From the NCBI GenBank assembly GCA_963846505.1, contig CAWJWD010000004.1, forward strand, positions 682,001 through 746,000: DNA of 64,000 nucleotides, written 5' to 3'. Position numbers and translations under genes: made by a program. The notes beneath the pieces were generated by a model that had not been told where the DNA came from, searched no databases, and saw nothing but the letters and a program-made list of their open reading frames with translations. Positions within the stretch are counted from its first letter, which is position 1; each line of letters opens with the position of its first letter. Below, one piece after another: positions 1 through 9,531 of the stretch. The stretch comes from JACVRW01 sp963846505 (GTDB taxonomy: Bacteria; Actinomycetota; Thermoleophilia; Solirubrobacterales; Thermoleophilaceae).

Positions 1-945
1 GAGATGAGCGTCGAGTCCAAGCCGGTCGTCGAGCAGTCGCCCTCCCGCGCCGAGCTGCTGGAGGTCGAGTTGCGGCGTGCGCTGGACGCCGACGCGCTCG
101 AGCTCCACTACCAGCCGATCGTGGACCTCGCCGGGCGGCGCATGACCGGCGCCGAGGCGCTGCTGCGTTGGCGCCACCCCCAGCTCGGCTCGATCGCGGC
201 GGAAGAGGTCAGCCCGGTGGCCGAGCGCAGCGGTCTGATCGCGCCGCTCGGGCGCTGGGTGCTGGAGCGCGCCTGTCGCCAGCGCGCCGAGTGGGCCGAG
301 CAGGGGCTGACGCTGCCGATCACCGTCAACGTCTCCGCCCAGCAGCTGGTCGACGAGCGCTTCGCCCTGGCGGTGCTCGACGCCGTCGAGCGCTACGCGA
401 TCGACCCCCAGACGCTCTGTCTGGAGGTGACCGAACGTGTCTTCTTCGAGCCGCAGGGCGCAACGCTGGCCGTGCTCGAGGCGCTGCGGCGCCTGGGCGC
501 GTTCCTGGCGATCGACGACTTCGGCACCGGCTTCTCCTCGCTCGCGCAGCTCAAGCAGCTGCCGGTCGAGGTGATCAAGATCGATCGCGCCTTCGTGTCC
601 GGCCTCGGCACCGACCCGGGCGACTCGGCGATCGTCGCGTCGATCATGAGCCTCGCGCACGCGATGGGCCTGCACGTCGTCGCCGAGGGCGTCGAGACCG
701 AGCAGCAGGCGCGCGAGCTGCGTGCGCTCGGCTGCCCGGTGGCGCAGGGCTTCCTGTTCGCGCCGCCGCTGCATCCGGCCGACGTGCTCGAGCTCAGCCG
801 TTCGCAGCGCACACCGCGCGGAGCGGCCCACGCGTTCGGCAACGGCTGGTCCGCCGCTGCAGCCGTGGCGCCGCATCGGCGGGCACGCCAGTCGCTGATC
901 GAGGAGTTCATGGAGCAGATCGGGATCAGGGTGGCCGGACCGTGA
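1..945 (+). CDS. EAL-domain c-di-GMP phosphodiesterase, probably 5'-truncated by the window edge
   Basis: EAL domains hydrolyse cyclic di-GMP to pGpG. Numbering from the ATG at 4, the catalytic set is present: E51-A52-L53, N109, E141, the DDFGTG motif at 171-176, K192, E228 and E231, so the enzyme looks active. The domain fills almost the whole visible protein. The reading frame is open to base 1, and the residues before the ATG (Glu-Met) resemble the usual GGDEF-EAL linker. I therefore suspect a GGDEF or sensor domain upstream outside the window, but the ATG at 4 could be a true start. The stop overlaps the GTG of the following membrane protein (GTGA), so the two are translationally coupled. 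Confidence 0.88.
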   Translation, partial: EMSVESKPVVEQSPSRAELLEVELRRALDADALELHYQPIVDLAGRRMTGAEALLRWRHPQLGSIAAEEVSPVAERSGLIAPLGRWVLERACRQRAEWAEQGLTLPITVNVSAQQLVDERFALAVLDAVERYAIDPQTLCLEVTERVFFEPQGATLAVLEALRRLGAFLAIDDFGTGFSSLAQLKQLPVEVIKIDRAFVSGLGTDPGDSAIVASIMSLAHAMGLHVVAEGVETEQQARELRALGCPVAQGFLFAPPLHPADVLELSRSQRTPRGAAHAFGNGWSAAAAVAPHRRARQSLIEEFMEQIGIRVAGP

Positions 946-1730
946 CCGCCGTGACCGCCGCCAGCTCGCTGATCCTCGGGCTGGCGTACACCTGGCTCGG
1001 CACGCTCGTCTTCTTCGAACTGCGCGAAGGCAGGCGCACGCGTGGCCTCTCGCCCTTCGGCGTCGCGTTCATGCTGATGGCCTTCACCTGCGGCCCCCAT
1101 CACCTGATCCACTTCGAACACGCGATCTTCGGCGGGGCGCCCGCAGATGCGCTCACGGCCGTCGCGCTGCTGATGGGCCTGCCCGCCGGCGTGCTGTTCG
1201 TCTGGCTGCGCATCGAGACCCTGCGCGGCGGCCGCGGTGACCGGGTCATCACCGGCACGCCCGGCTGGCTGGCGCTGTTGCCGGTCGTCGGCCTGCTGGC
1301 GGCGGGCGTCGTGAGCACGCTGGCCGTCCAGGACGCCGTCGAGCGTGGCGGCCTCGCCTGGCAGGGGCTGCCGAGCCTGGTCCTGGCCGTGGCGTTCGCG
1401 GTCGTCGGCGGCTACCTCGTGCGCGCCCAGGTAGCGCGTGGCGGCACGGCCGGCTGGTCGCTGTCGGGCCTCGCGCTGGCCGCGATCTTCCCGACCTGCG
1501 CGCTCATGCACCTGACGCTCGGCCTGGCCACGCCGGACGCGCACCTGTTCGCGATGGACATGCTGGGCGTGCCGGCCGCGCTGGGGTTCCTCTGGGTCGT
1601 CAACCGCCTCTACTACGCCGGCCTGCCCGATTGGAACTCGCGTCCGCTCGCCGGCCGCGCACAGCCCACCAGCCGCCGTTCGCCGTGGCTGTCCGAGCCC
1701 GCCGAGGAACCATTGGCAACGGGCGGCTAG
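942..1730 (+). CDS. Seven-helix membrane protein coupled to the EAL gene
   Basis: The protein has 262 residues with about seven hydrophobic segments and a short polar C-terminus. The GTG start overlaps the EAL stop by 4 bases; a second GTG at 951 is possible. Two helices carry conserved-looking polar residues, a CGPHHLIH stretch in helix 2 and CALMH in helix 6, which could bind a metal or heme. I do not recognise the family. The coupling to a c-di-GMP phosphodiesterase suggests a membrane sensor or partner for that enzyme (inference). Confidence 0.7.
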   Translation: MTAVTAASSLILGLAYTWLGTLVFFELREGRRTRGLSPFGVAFMLMAFTCGPHHLIHFEHAIFGGAPADALTAVALLMGLPAGVLFVWLRIETLRGGRGDRVITGTPGWLALLPVVGLLAAGVVSTLAVQDAVERGGLAWQGLPSLVLAVAFAVVGGYLVRAQVARGGTAGWSLSGLALAAIFPTCALMHLTLGLATPDAHLFAMDMLGVPAALGFLWVVNRLYYAGLPDWNSRPLAGRAQPTSRRSPWLSEPAEEPLATGG

Positions 1731-1790
1731 CGCGACCGGCCCGGCGGCCGCCGGGCGAAGCGCCCGGGACCGGCGGGACGGTGCGAAGAG

Positions 1791-1874
1791 TGCGGCTGGA
1801 GGGAGTCGAACCCCCACGGGGTTTCCCCCACGGCGACCTGAACGCCGCGCGTCTGCCAATTCCGCCACAGCCGC
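1791..1874 (-). tRNA. tRNA-Leu (anticodon CAG)
   Basis: The reverse strand folds as a class II tRNA: acceptor GCGGCTG/CAGCCGC with discriminator A, D-arm with GGCAGACG, anticodon loop TTCAGGT, a long variable arm, and a T-arm with GGTTCGACTCC. CCA is not encoded. It is antisense to the short space between the membrane protein and the superoxide dismutase gene. Confidence 0.95.
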
Positions 1875-1954
1875 AGCGGCCGCCAAGCCTAGCGCTTCGG
1901 CGTCAATGCATAGAGTCCGGGGTAGCGCTTGCAGTATCCCCCGAAAGGAGTCCA

Positions 1955-2563
<609 letters not shown>

Positions 2564-2572
2564 CCCGACGGC

Positions 2573-3877
2573 TCAGGCCGACGACGGCGCGCCCGTCGGC
2601 GTGCCGAGCGCCTCGTCGACGGCGCGCAGCAGCGCCTCCCGGCTGAACGGCTTCTGGAGGAGCTGCGCGCCGTCCTCGGGGCGCGAGGCACCGGGCATCA
2701 CGTCGCCCGCGTAGCCCGAGACGTACAGCACCGGCAGCGACGGCTGCAACTCGTGCACCTGCGCGACCAGCTCGGCGCCGGACATCGTCGGCATCACGAC
2801 GTCGGTCAGGAGCAGGTCGAGCGCGCCGTCGGCCTGCACGCAGCGCTCAAGACCGGCACGTCCGTCGGCCGCCTCCAGCACCTCGTAGCCGTGCTCGCGC
2901 AGCAGGCGCACCGTCAGCGCCCGCACGGCCTCCTCGTCCTCGACCACCAGCACGCGCCGTCCGGCGCCACGATCCGGTCCGCGCGGCTCCGGCTCGGCGG
3001 CGAGCAGCAGCTCGTCGGTCGCCGGCAGGTGCAGGGTGACGGTCGTGCCCTCGCCCTCGGTGGACTCGAGCTCGACGCTGCCGCCGGCTTGGGTGGCGAT
3101 GCCGTACACGGTCGCCAGGCCGAGCCCGGTGCCCTTGCCCGTCGGCTTGGTCGAGAAGAACGGCTCGAAGGCGCGCGCCGCCGTCTCGGCGCTCATGCCG
3201 CTGCCGGTGTCGCGCACGATCAGGCGCACGTAGCGGCCCGGTGCCAGGCCGGCCGGCGCACCGCGACGGCCGATCACGACGTTCTCGACCACGAGGTCCA
3301 GCATGCCGCCGGCCGGCATCGCGTCGCGAGCGTTGACGGCCAGGTTGACGAGCACCTGCTCGAGCTGACCGGCGCCGAGCTTCGTACGCCAGAGCGGCGC
3401 GGCCGCGTCCATGCGCAGGTCGATGTGCTCGCCGATCGTCGGCCGCAGCAGGTTGCGCGCCGCCTCCAGCGAGCGACCGACGTCGACGACCTGCGGCAGC
3501 GTCAACTCGCGGCGGCTGAAGACCAGCAGCTGGTGGGTCAGGTCGCGGGCGCGTTCGGCGGCTCGCTTGATCTCGGCCACGTCCTCGCGCCGCGCGTCGC
3601 CTTCGGGCAGGTCGTCGAGCACGAAGCTGGCGTAGTTGAGGATGACCGCCAAGAGGTTGTTGAAGTCGTGTGCGACGCCACCGGCGAGCTGGCCGACCGA
3701 CTCCAGCCGCTGACTGCGCGCCAGCTGTTCGCGCAGACGTTCGTTCTCCTCGTCGCGCTGGACCTCCTCCTTGGTCACCAGGCGCAGCTCGACGCGACCG
3801 CGCAGGAAGTAGGCGACGCCGAGACCGACGAGCGACAGGACGACCAGCGGAGCGACGGCTGCGATCGCGTAGCCCAC
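2573..3877 (-). CDS. Hybrid histidine kinase with C-terminal receiver domain
   Basis: The 434-residue protein has one N-terminal membrane helix (about 5-26), a short coiled linker, a HisKA domain with phospho-acceptor H70 in VAHDFNNLL, a HATPase_c domain with the N-box NLAVNARDAMP and G-boxes DTGSGM and GTGLGL, and a receiver domain from about 305 on with the phospho-Asp in LLLTDVVMP. It lacks an obvious extracellular sensor loop. The GTG start lies 13 bases after the haloalkane dehalogenase stop, so the two genes are probably co-transcribed. The receiver has no DNA-binding output. Confidence 0.9.
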   Translation of the reverse strand: MGYAIAAVAPLVVLSLVGLGVAYFLRGRVELRLVTKEEVQRDEENERLREQLARSQRLESVGQLAGGVAHDFNNLLAVILNYASFVLDDLPEGDARREDVAEIKRAAERARDLTHQLLVFSRRELTLPQVVDVGRSLEAARNLLRPTIGEHIDLRMDAAAPLWRTKLGAGQLEQVLVNLAVNARDAMPAGGMLDLVVENVVIGRRGAPAGLAPGRYVRLIVRDTGSGMSAETAARAFEPFFSTKPTGKGTGLGLATVYGIATQAGGSVELESTEGEGTTVTLHLPATDELLLAAEPEPRGPDRGAGRRVLVVEDEEAVRALTVRLLREHGYEVLEAADGRAGLERCVQADGALDLLLTDVVMPTMSGAELVAQVHELQPSLPVLYVSGYAGDVMPGASRPEDGAQLLQKPFSREALLRAVDEALGTPTGAPSSA

Positions 3878-3890
3878 CGCCAGCGCCTCG

Positions 3891-4769
3891 TCAGTCGCCT
3901 AGGAAGCGCACGATCTCCGCGGCGATCTGCTCGCCGCGGTCCTCCTGGAGGAAGTGCGCCGCGCCCTCGATCCGCACCTGCTCGCCGGCGGTCGGGATCA
4001 GATCGCAGAACACCTGCCCCGCGCGCGGATGCGGGAACACCGGATCCGAGTCCGAGAACGCCACCAGTGCCGGCTTGTCCCAGCGCGAGAGCGCATCGGA
4101 GACGGCCCGCATCTCGGCGGCGCCGGCGTCCTCGTCGCTCGTCGGCACGAGCAGCGGGAAGACCGCCGCGCCGGCCTTCGACTCGACCGTCGGAAACGGC
4201 GCCTCGTAGGCGGCGACCACCGGCTCGGGCAGCTCGGTCGCGGTGCCGCCTCCGATCACGAAGCCGACGGGCAGGTCCGGCGTGCGCTCGGCGAAGTCGC
4301 GCCAGGCCAGGAAGCCCTTCGACACCCGCCCGCTGTACAGGCCCGTGTTGAGGATCACCAGCCGCGCCACGCGCTCGGACTGCTCGACCGCCCAGCGCAG
4401 GCCGATCGGGCCGCCCCAGTCCTGCACCACGACGGTCGCGTCTCGCACGTCGAGGCGCTCGAGCAGCGTGGTCATCAACTCGACGTGACGGTCGTAGCTG
4501 TACCAACGCCGGTCGGTCGGCTTGTCCGAGCGACCGAAGCCGGCGAAGTCCGGACAGATCACGCGCTGCCCGGCGTCGGTGAGCGGACCGACCAGCTTGC
4601 GGTACAGGTAGGCCCAGCTCGGCTCGCCGTGGAAGCACACGACCGGGTCCCCCGCGCCCTCGTCGAGGTAGTGCAAGCGCAGGCCGTCGAGGTCCTCGTA
4701 GTGGGGCTCGAAGTCGTAGCCCGGCAGGTCCGTGAAGCGCTCGTCCGGCGTTCGGTGCACCTCGGCCAT
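3891..4769 (-). CDS. Haloalkane dehalogenase (HLD-I type alpha/beta-hydrolase)
   Basis: Hydrolyses carbon-halogen bonds of haloalkanes. The 292-residue protein resembles the Xanthobacter DhlA subfamily: nucleophile D117 in VVQDWGG, first halide-binding Trp W118, cap-domain W156 as the probable second halide ligand, acid D242 in the SDSDP motif and catalytic base H272 in GAAHFLQED. The oxyanion motif HGEPSWAYLYRK is also typical. Substrate range cannot be read from sequence, and some relatives are epoxide hydrolases. It is transcribed away from the fur-like gene with only 25 bases between the two starts. Confidence 0.88.
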   Translation of the reverse strand: MAEVHRTPDERFTDLPGYDFEPHYEDLDGLRLHYLDEGAGDPVVCFHGEPSWAYLYRKLVGPLTDAGQRVICPDFAGFGRSDKPTDRRWYSYDRHVELMTTLLERLDVRDATVVVQDWGGPIGLRWAVEQSERVARLVILNTGLYSGRVSKGFLAWRDFAERTPDLPVGFVIGGGTATELPEPVVAAYEAPFPTVESKAGAAVFPLLVPTSDEDAGAAEMRAVSDALSRWDKPALVAFSDSDPVFPHPRAGQVFCDLIPTAGEQVRIEGAAHFLQEDRGEQIAAEIVRFLGD

Positions 4770-4794
4770 GGCGCCAGCCTATCCTTGCCAGGGC

Positions 4795-5223
4795 ATGGGT
4801 GAGTGGGTAGACCACGCGCAGCGGACGTTGGAGGGTGCGGGCTACCGCCAGAGCGCTCCGCGTACCGCTGTGATGACGACGCTGGCGGAGCTCGGCTGCA
4901 GCGTCACCGCCCAGGAGATCGCCGGCTGCCTGCGCGGTCGCGGCGAGGCCGTCGGCGTGGCGAGCATCTACCGCGCGCTGCAGCTGCTCGACGAGCTGCG
5001 GCTCGTGCGGCGGGTGGACGTCGGCGAGGCGGTCGCCCGCTACGAGCCGGTCCACCCCGACGGCGAGCATCACCACCATCTGCTGTGCGAGCGCTGCGGC
5101 AAGGTGCGCGCCTTCGAGGACGCCGAGCTCGAACGCGCGATCGAGCACCTGGCCGGGCGCGTCGACTACGCCGTCGACGCGCACGAGGTCACGCTCAGGG
5201 GCCGCTGTCCCAGCTGCGTCTAG
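4795..5223 (+). CDS. Fur-family metalloregulator
   Basis: The protein has 142 residues: an N-terminal winged helix (about 5-80) and a C-terminal dimerisation domain with structural-zinc cysteines C98/C101 and C138/C141, plus a His cluster at 92-95. The EHHHHLLCERCGK motif is common to Fur, Zur and PerR, so the sensed metal cannot be assigned. A Zur- or PerR-like role is possible. I chose the ATG at 4795; a longer frame would overlap the divergent dehalogenase gene. A TATCCT box at 4780-4785 sits 9 bases before the start. Confidence 0.9.
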   Translation: MGEWVDHAQRTLEGAGYRQSAPRTAVMTTLAELGCSVTAQEIAGCLRGRGEAVGVASIYRALQLLDELRLVRRVDVGEAVARYEPVHPDGEHHHHLLCERCGKVRAFEDAELERAIEHLAGRVDYAVDAHEVTLRGRCPSCV

Positions 5224-5296
5224 GCCGGGTGGGCTAAAGGTTCGCTCGCGGGGAACCGATGGGTCTCCCGGGAGCGTCCCGATCCCCCCGCCCCCT

Positions 5297-6988
5297 GTGT
5301 CGAGCACTGCACGCATACGCCTGCTACTGCTGGTAGCCGTCGCCGTCATCACCGGCGCGGTCCTGCTCGCCTCGAGCTCGCAGCGTTCGGCCGCCGAGCG
5401 CGTGTTCGACGAGAGCCGCGCCGGGCAGCGCATGCTGACCGCGATGCTCAACCAGGAGACCGGCCTGCGCGGCTTCGCGCTCACCGGTCGCGACAACTTC
5501 CTCAGGCCCTACGAGCGCGGGCGCAGAGACTTCGAGCTGGCGGTCGCCGAGGCGCGCTCGGTGAGCGAGCACGACGCGGCCACGCGCAACAGCGCCGGCC
5601 GCCAGGCGCTGATCGCCAACGACTGGCAGCGCCTTGCCGAGGAGCAGATCGCCAAGGTGCGTGCCCAGGCGCCGGACGCGCTCGCGGTCCACGGCTTCCT
5701 GCGTCGCAAGCGCCTCTTCGACGACTTCCGCGCCGAGAACCAGAACTACCAGTCGGAGGTCGCCCAGACCCGCACCACGACGCTGGAGCGCGCGCAGCTG
5801 GTCCCGGCGGCGATCATCATCGCGCTGGCGCTGCTGTTCGGCGGCATCGGCTACGTGCTGGTCGACCGCAGCTCCCGCCAGGCACGGGACAGGCGCACGC
5901 GCGACGCCGCCTTCCGGGACTCCCAGGACGAGTTCGTGGAGACGCTGCAGGCGATGCGCAACGAGGTCGAGGCGCATGCCCTCGTCAAGGAGCACCTGGA
6001 GCGCTCGCTGCCGGAGTCCGAGGTCACGGTGCTCAACCGCAACCACAGCGACGACCGGCTCGAGCCCGCCACGATCGTGCCGCTCCAGTCCCCGCTGGCC
6101 GAGCGGCTGCTGGACGCCAGCCCGGACTCGTGCGTCGCCGTGCGGCTCGCGCGTCAGCACGAGCAGGGCACCGGCTGCACCCCGCTGATGCACTGCAACC
6201 TGTGCGGCGCCGACCCACAGCGACGCACGACCTGCACCCCGTCGCTGGTCAGCGGCGAGGTGATCGGCTCGGTGCTGGTCGACACCCCGGCGCCGCTCGA
6301 CCTGGAGGCGCACAAGCGCGTGCAGGAGTCGGTCACCCAGGCCGCACCGGTGCTCGCGAACCTGCGCAACCTCGCGGTGGCGGAGTCGCGCGCGGCCACC
6401 GACGCGCTCACCGGGCTGCCCAACAACCGTGCCGTGCGCGACACGCTCAAGCGCCTGAGCGCCCAGGCCCAGCGCGACGGCCGGCCGCTGGCCGCCGTGC
6501 TGATGGACCTCGATCACTTCAAGCAGGTCAACGACGTCTTCGGCCACGCCGCCGGCGACGACGTGCTCGCGGCCGTCGGCGCCGTGCTCTCGTCGCGCCT
6601 GCGCGACGCCGACTTCGCCGGCCGCTACGGCGGCGAGGAGTTCATCGTGCTGCTGCCCGGCGCCGACCGCGCCGCCGCGGTCGCGGTCGCGGAGTCCCTG
6701 CGGCACGAGCTCGAACGGATCAACGTCGCGGGAGTCACCCGCTCGATCACGGGAAGCTTCGGCGTCGCCGTGATGCCCGAGGACGGCGCCGACGCCGACC
6801 AGCTCGTGCGCCAGGCCGACCACGCGCTCTATGCCGCCAAGTCGGCGGGGCGCAACCGGGTGCACGTCGCCGAACGCAAGGGGTCGCGCGACAGCGACTC
6901 CCTTCACCACGCCGACGGCAATGGGACGGGCGGCAACGGCACGGCCACCAGCAGCCCCGGGGACGAGGCCTCGCGCACGTCCCCCTAG
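5297..6988 (+). CDS. CHASE3-type sensor diguanylate cyclase with a Cys-rich GAF-like module
   Basis: Predicted to make c-di-GMP. The 563 residues hold: membrane helix (about 7-27), periplasmic CHASE3-like region (to about 170), second helix (about 172-192), a linker and GAF-like region, then a GGDEF domain with the active-site motif GGEEF at 445-449. An RDAD motif five residues upstream fits the product-inhibition I-site. The middle module contains C294, C300, C303 and C313 around HCNLCG, which may bind a metal, Fe-S or heme ligand, or act as a redox switch. The GTG start follows a C-rich leader without a clear ribosome site. The C-terminus is a disordered Gly/Asn/Ser tail. Confidence 0.88.
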   Translation: MSSTARIRLLLLVAVAVITGAVLLASSSQRSAAERVFDESRAGQRMLTAMLNQETGLRGFALTGRDNFLRPYERGRRDFELAVAEARSVSEHDAATRNSAGRQALIANDWQRLAEEQIAKVRAQAPDALAVHGFLRRKRLFDDFRAENQNYQSEVAQTRTTTLERAQLVPAAIIIALALLFGGIGYVLVDRSSRQARDRRTRDAAFRDSQDEFVETLQAMRNEVEAHALVKEHLERSLPESEVTVLNRNHSDDRLEPATIVPLQSPLAERLLDASPDSCVAVRLARQHEQGTGCTPLMHCNLCGADPQRRTTCTPSLVSGEVIGSVLVDTPAPLDLEAHKRVQESVTQAAPVLANLRNLAVAESRAATDALTGLPNNRAVRDTLKRLSAQAQRDGRPLAAVLMDLDHFKQVNDVFGHAAGDDVLAAVGAVLSSRLRDADFAGRYGGEEFIVLLPGADRAAAVAVAESLRHELERINVAGVTRSITGSFGVAVMPEDGADADQLVRQADHALYAAKSAGRNRVHVAERKGSRDSDSLHHADGNGTGGNGTATSSPGDEASRTSP

Positions 6989-7167
6989 CGGTCCGGCTCG
7001 TCGGGCTCGGGCCCGAGGAGCTCCGTGTTCGCGATCGCGAACACGCCCAGCACGAGCGACGCGAACAGCAGGATCAGCCCGGGCACGGTCAGCTCGAGCA
7101 GCGTGAACACGACCGCCGCCAGGCCGAAGAGCCCGAGCGCGACCCACTTCAGCGCCGGGCGCCTCAC
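6985..7167 (-). CDS. Small two-helix membrane protein at the end of the cyd operon
   Basis: A 60-residue protein with two hydrophobic helices and an acidic C-terminus (ends EPDEPDR). Its ATG overlaps the cydB stop by 4 bases (ATGA), so it is translationally coupled to cytochrome bd oxidase. It is larger than CydX and not recognisably homologous, but the position suggests an accessory subunit or assembly factor (inference). Confidence 0.7.
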   Translation of the reverse strand: MRRPALKWVALGLFGLAAVVFTLLELTVPGLILLFASLVLGVFAIANTELLGPEPDEPDR

Positions 7168-8198
7168 CGCCGGTCACCCGTCGTGATCGGGTGGAACTCG
7201 TCGTCGAGCCGGCCACGCAGCACGAGCCGGAAGAGGTAGGTCAGCGCCGGGATCAGCAGCAGCAGACCGACGGCGGTGACGCCGAGCATGGCCGCGAGGG
7301 TGCTGTCCGGCGCGGCCGCCTCGTCCACGGTCAGCTCGGGCGGCAGCAGGTACGGCTCCTGCGCCAGCGCCCAGCCCGCCACGACCGCCGCCACCGCGAC
7401 GGCGACCGTGTAGCGCGCGAGCTCGAAGCGATCGCGCCACTCCAGCCACAGCGTCAGCAGTCCGGCAGCGGCCGAGACGACCACGCAGGCCAGGCCGGCG
7501 CCGGAGGTCAGGCCGTCGTAGAGGTCGGGCGCGTCGGAGCTCATCACCGCCAGGCCGATCAGCGCCAGCGCACCCGCCACCACGCCCGAGCCGAGCGCCC
7601 GCCGGCGGAAGGCGGCGACGAGATCCGGCTGGCCCGCCCGCACCGAGTCGGCGCCGAGGAACACCGCCGAGACGTGCGCCCCGAGGGCGACCGCCAGCAG
7701 ACCGATGAAGATCGAGGTCGAGTTGAGCCAACTCGTGATCTCGTCGCCGGCCGCGTTGCCGACCGGCACCCGCCCCGAGGCCACCCCGCCGACCACCGCC
7801 CCGAGACAGAACGGCACCAGCACCGAGGCGAGCGCGAACACCGCACCGAGGCCGCGCGCCTCGGCGATGCTGGCCGCCTCGCCGCGCAGCGCGAAGGCGG
7901 CGCCGCGCAGGATCACGCCCAGCGCCGCCAGGAACAGCGGAATCGCGAGCGTCGAGGTGACCGACCCGAACGCCTCCGGGAAGGCCGTCCAGAACACGAC
8001 CAGGATGAAGATGAGCCAGACGTGGTTGGCCTCCCAGACCGGGCTCATCGAGCCCTTGATCTTGCCTCGCAGCCGCGCCCCACGCTCGGCACCGCCGGCG
8101 GTCAGGTCCCAGAAGCCGGCGCCGAAGTCGGCGCCGCCGAGCACCGCGTAGGCGGTCAGCGCCACGCCCAGCAGGACCGCCGCGAGCTCAGGAAGCAT
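7164..8198 (-). CDS. cydB: Cytochrome bd ubiquinol/menaquinol oxidase subunit II
   Basis: Membrane subunit of the high-affinity cytochrome bd terminal oxidase. The 344 residues contain about nine helices and the CydB-typical N-terminus (LGGADFGAGFWDL) and WEANHVWLIF motif. It overlaps cydA by 11 bases. No separate cydC/cydD assembly transporter genes are seen in the window. Confidence 0.95.
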   Translation of the reverse strand: MLPELAAVLLGVALTAYAVLGGADFGAGFWDLTAGGAERGARLRGKIKGSMSPVWEANHVWLIFILVVFWTAFPEAFGSVTSTLAIPLFLAALGVILRGAAFALRGEAASIAEARGLGAVFALASVLVPFCLGAVVGGVASGRVPVGNAAGDEITSWLNSTSIFIGLLAVALGAHVSAVFLGADSVRAGQPDLVAAFRRRALGSGVVAGALALIGLAVMSSDAPDLYDGLTSGAGLACVVVSAAAGLLTLWLEWRDRFELARYTVAVAVAAVVAGWALAQEPYLLPPELTVDEAAAPDSTLAAMLGVTAVGLLLLIPALTYLFRLVLRGRLDDEFHPITTGDRR

Positions 8199-9531
8199 CG
8201 CCGGTCTCCAGCTCCAGCGGGCGCCGCCCCAGGCGGCGCAGCATCACCAAGGCGATCGAGGCGACGCAGAGGTAGATGATCACGAGCGCGGCGTAGCCGA
8301 TCGGGATGCCGCCGGCGCCCGTGACGGCCTGCTCGGTGCGCATGATCTCGTAGACGATCCAGGGCTGGCGGCCGACCTCGGTCGTGACCCAGCCGGCGAT
8401 CAGCGCCACGATCGACAGCGGCCCGCAGGCGACCACGGCGCGCAGGAACCAGCGCGAACGCGGCAGCCGCCGCTTGCGCCACCAGACGAACACGAACAGC
8501 GCCCCGATCGCCGCCAGGCCGCTGCCGATGAAGACCATCGTCTGGAACGCGAGGCGCACGACGTTGATCGGCGGCTGGTCGTCGGTCGGCACCTCGTCGA
8601 GTCCCTGCACCACGGCGTCCGGGTCGTGGAAGGCGAGGATCGAGAGCAGCTTCGGGAACTCGATGCCGTACTTGACCTCGTCGTCCCCGTACCAGCCGAA
8701 GATGTGCAGCGGCGCGCCGGCCTCGGTCTTGTAGAGCCCCTCGAGCGAGGCCAGCTTCGTGGGCTGGTTCTCGGCCACCGTGCGGGCCGCCCAGTCGCCG
8801 ACGAGCAGCTGCGCCGGCGCGGCCACCGCCGCCACCGTCAGCGCCACGGTCAGCCCGACGCGATAGTGGCGGCCGGTCTTGCCGCGCAGCAGCGCGAACG
8901 CGTAGACGGCGGCCACCATGAAGCCGGCGACGATGAAGCCGGCGAGGTACATGTGCACGAGCTCGTGCCAGAGGTTGCCGTTGAACAGCGCCTCGAACGG
9001 GCGCACGTTCTCGATCTCGCCGTTCACGACGTCGAAGCCGGTCGGCTTGTTCATCCAGCCGTTGACCGAGATCACGAACAGCGAGCCGGTGATGCCGGCG
9101 AGCATGATCGGGATCCCGCACAGCACGTGCGTGCGCCGCGGCAGCTTGTCCCAGCCGTAGACGTAGATGGCGATGAAGATCGCCTCCATGAAGAACGAGA
9201 AGCCCTCGAGGCTGAACGCGATGCCGAAGACCGCGCCGAAGGTGGCCATGAACTCCGGCCACAGCAGGCCGAGCTCGAACGAGAGGATCGTGCCGGTCAC
9301 GACGCCGATCGCGAACAGGATCAGCATCGCCTTCGACCAGCGCTTGGCGAGCGCCTTGTAGAGCGGGTCGCCCGTGCGCAGCCAGAGACCCTCCATGAAC
9401 AGCACCATCGCCGGGAAGGCGATGCCGAAGCAGACCAGCGGGATGTGCACGGCGAACGAGAGCGCCTGCATCTGGCGCGCCTCGAGCAGGTACTGCTGGT
9501 CGACCGGGCCGCCGAGCGCGCCGTCGATCAT
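8188..9531 (-). CDS. cydA: Cytochrome bd oxidase subunit I
   Basis: Catalytic heme subunit that oxidises quinol and reduces oxygen. The 447-residue length and the short Q-loop (NQPTKLASLEGLYKTE) match the actinobacterial/Bacillus form rather than the long E. coli form. Heme ligands are visible: the His in SFAVHIPL near residue 29 for heme b595, the His of LWHELVHMY and the Met of LAFQTMVF for heme b558, plus the quinol-site GRQPW motif. The ATG overlaps the antiporter stop by 4 bases, so bd oxidase is expressed with the two upstream genes. Confidence 0.96.
   Translation of the reverse strand: MIDGALGGPVDQQYLLEARQMQALSFAVHIPLVCFGIAFPAMVLFMEGLWLRTGDPLYKALAKRWSKAMLILFAIGVVTGTILSFELGLLWPEFMATFGAVFGIAFSLEGFSFFMEAIFIAIYVYGWDKLPRRTHVLCGIPIMLAGITGSLFVISVNGWMNKPTGFDVVNGEIENVRPFEALFNGNLWHELVHMYLAGFIVAGFMVAAVYAFALLRGKTGRHYRVGLTVALTVAAVAAPAQLLVGDWAARTVAENQPTKLASLEGLYKTEAGAPLHIFGWYGDDEVKYGIEFPKLLSILAFHDPDAVVQGLDEVPTDDQPPINVVRLAFQTMVFIGSGLAAIGALFVFVWWRKRRLPRSRWFLRAVVACGPLSIVALIAGWVTTEVGRQPWIVYEIMRTEQAVTGAGGIPIGYAALVIIYLCVASIALVMLRRLGRRPLELETGDAS

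Noticed and set aside
1740..1766. GC-rich hairpins after the membrane-protein gene as a terminator
   Set aside because: Two short GC palindromes are present but without T-run or unique stem; in this composition they are expected often.
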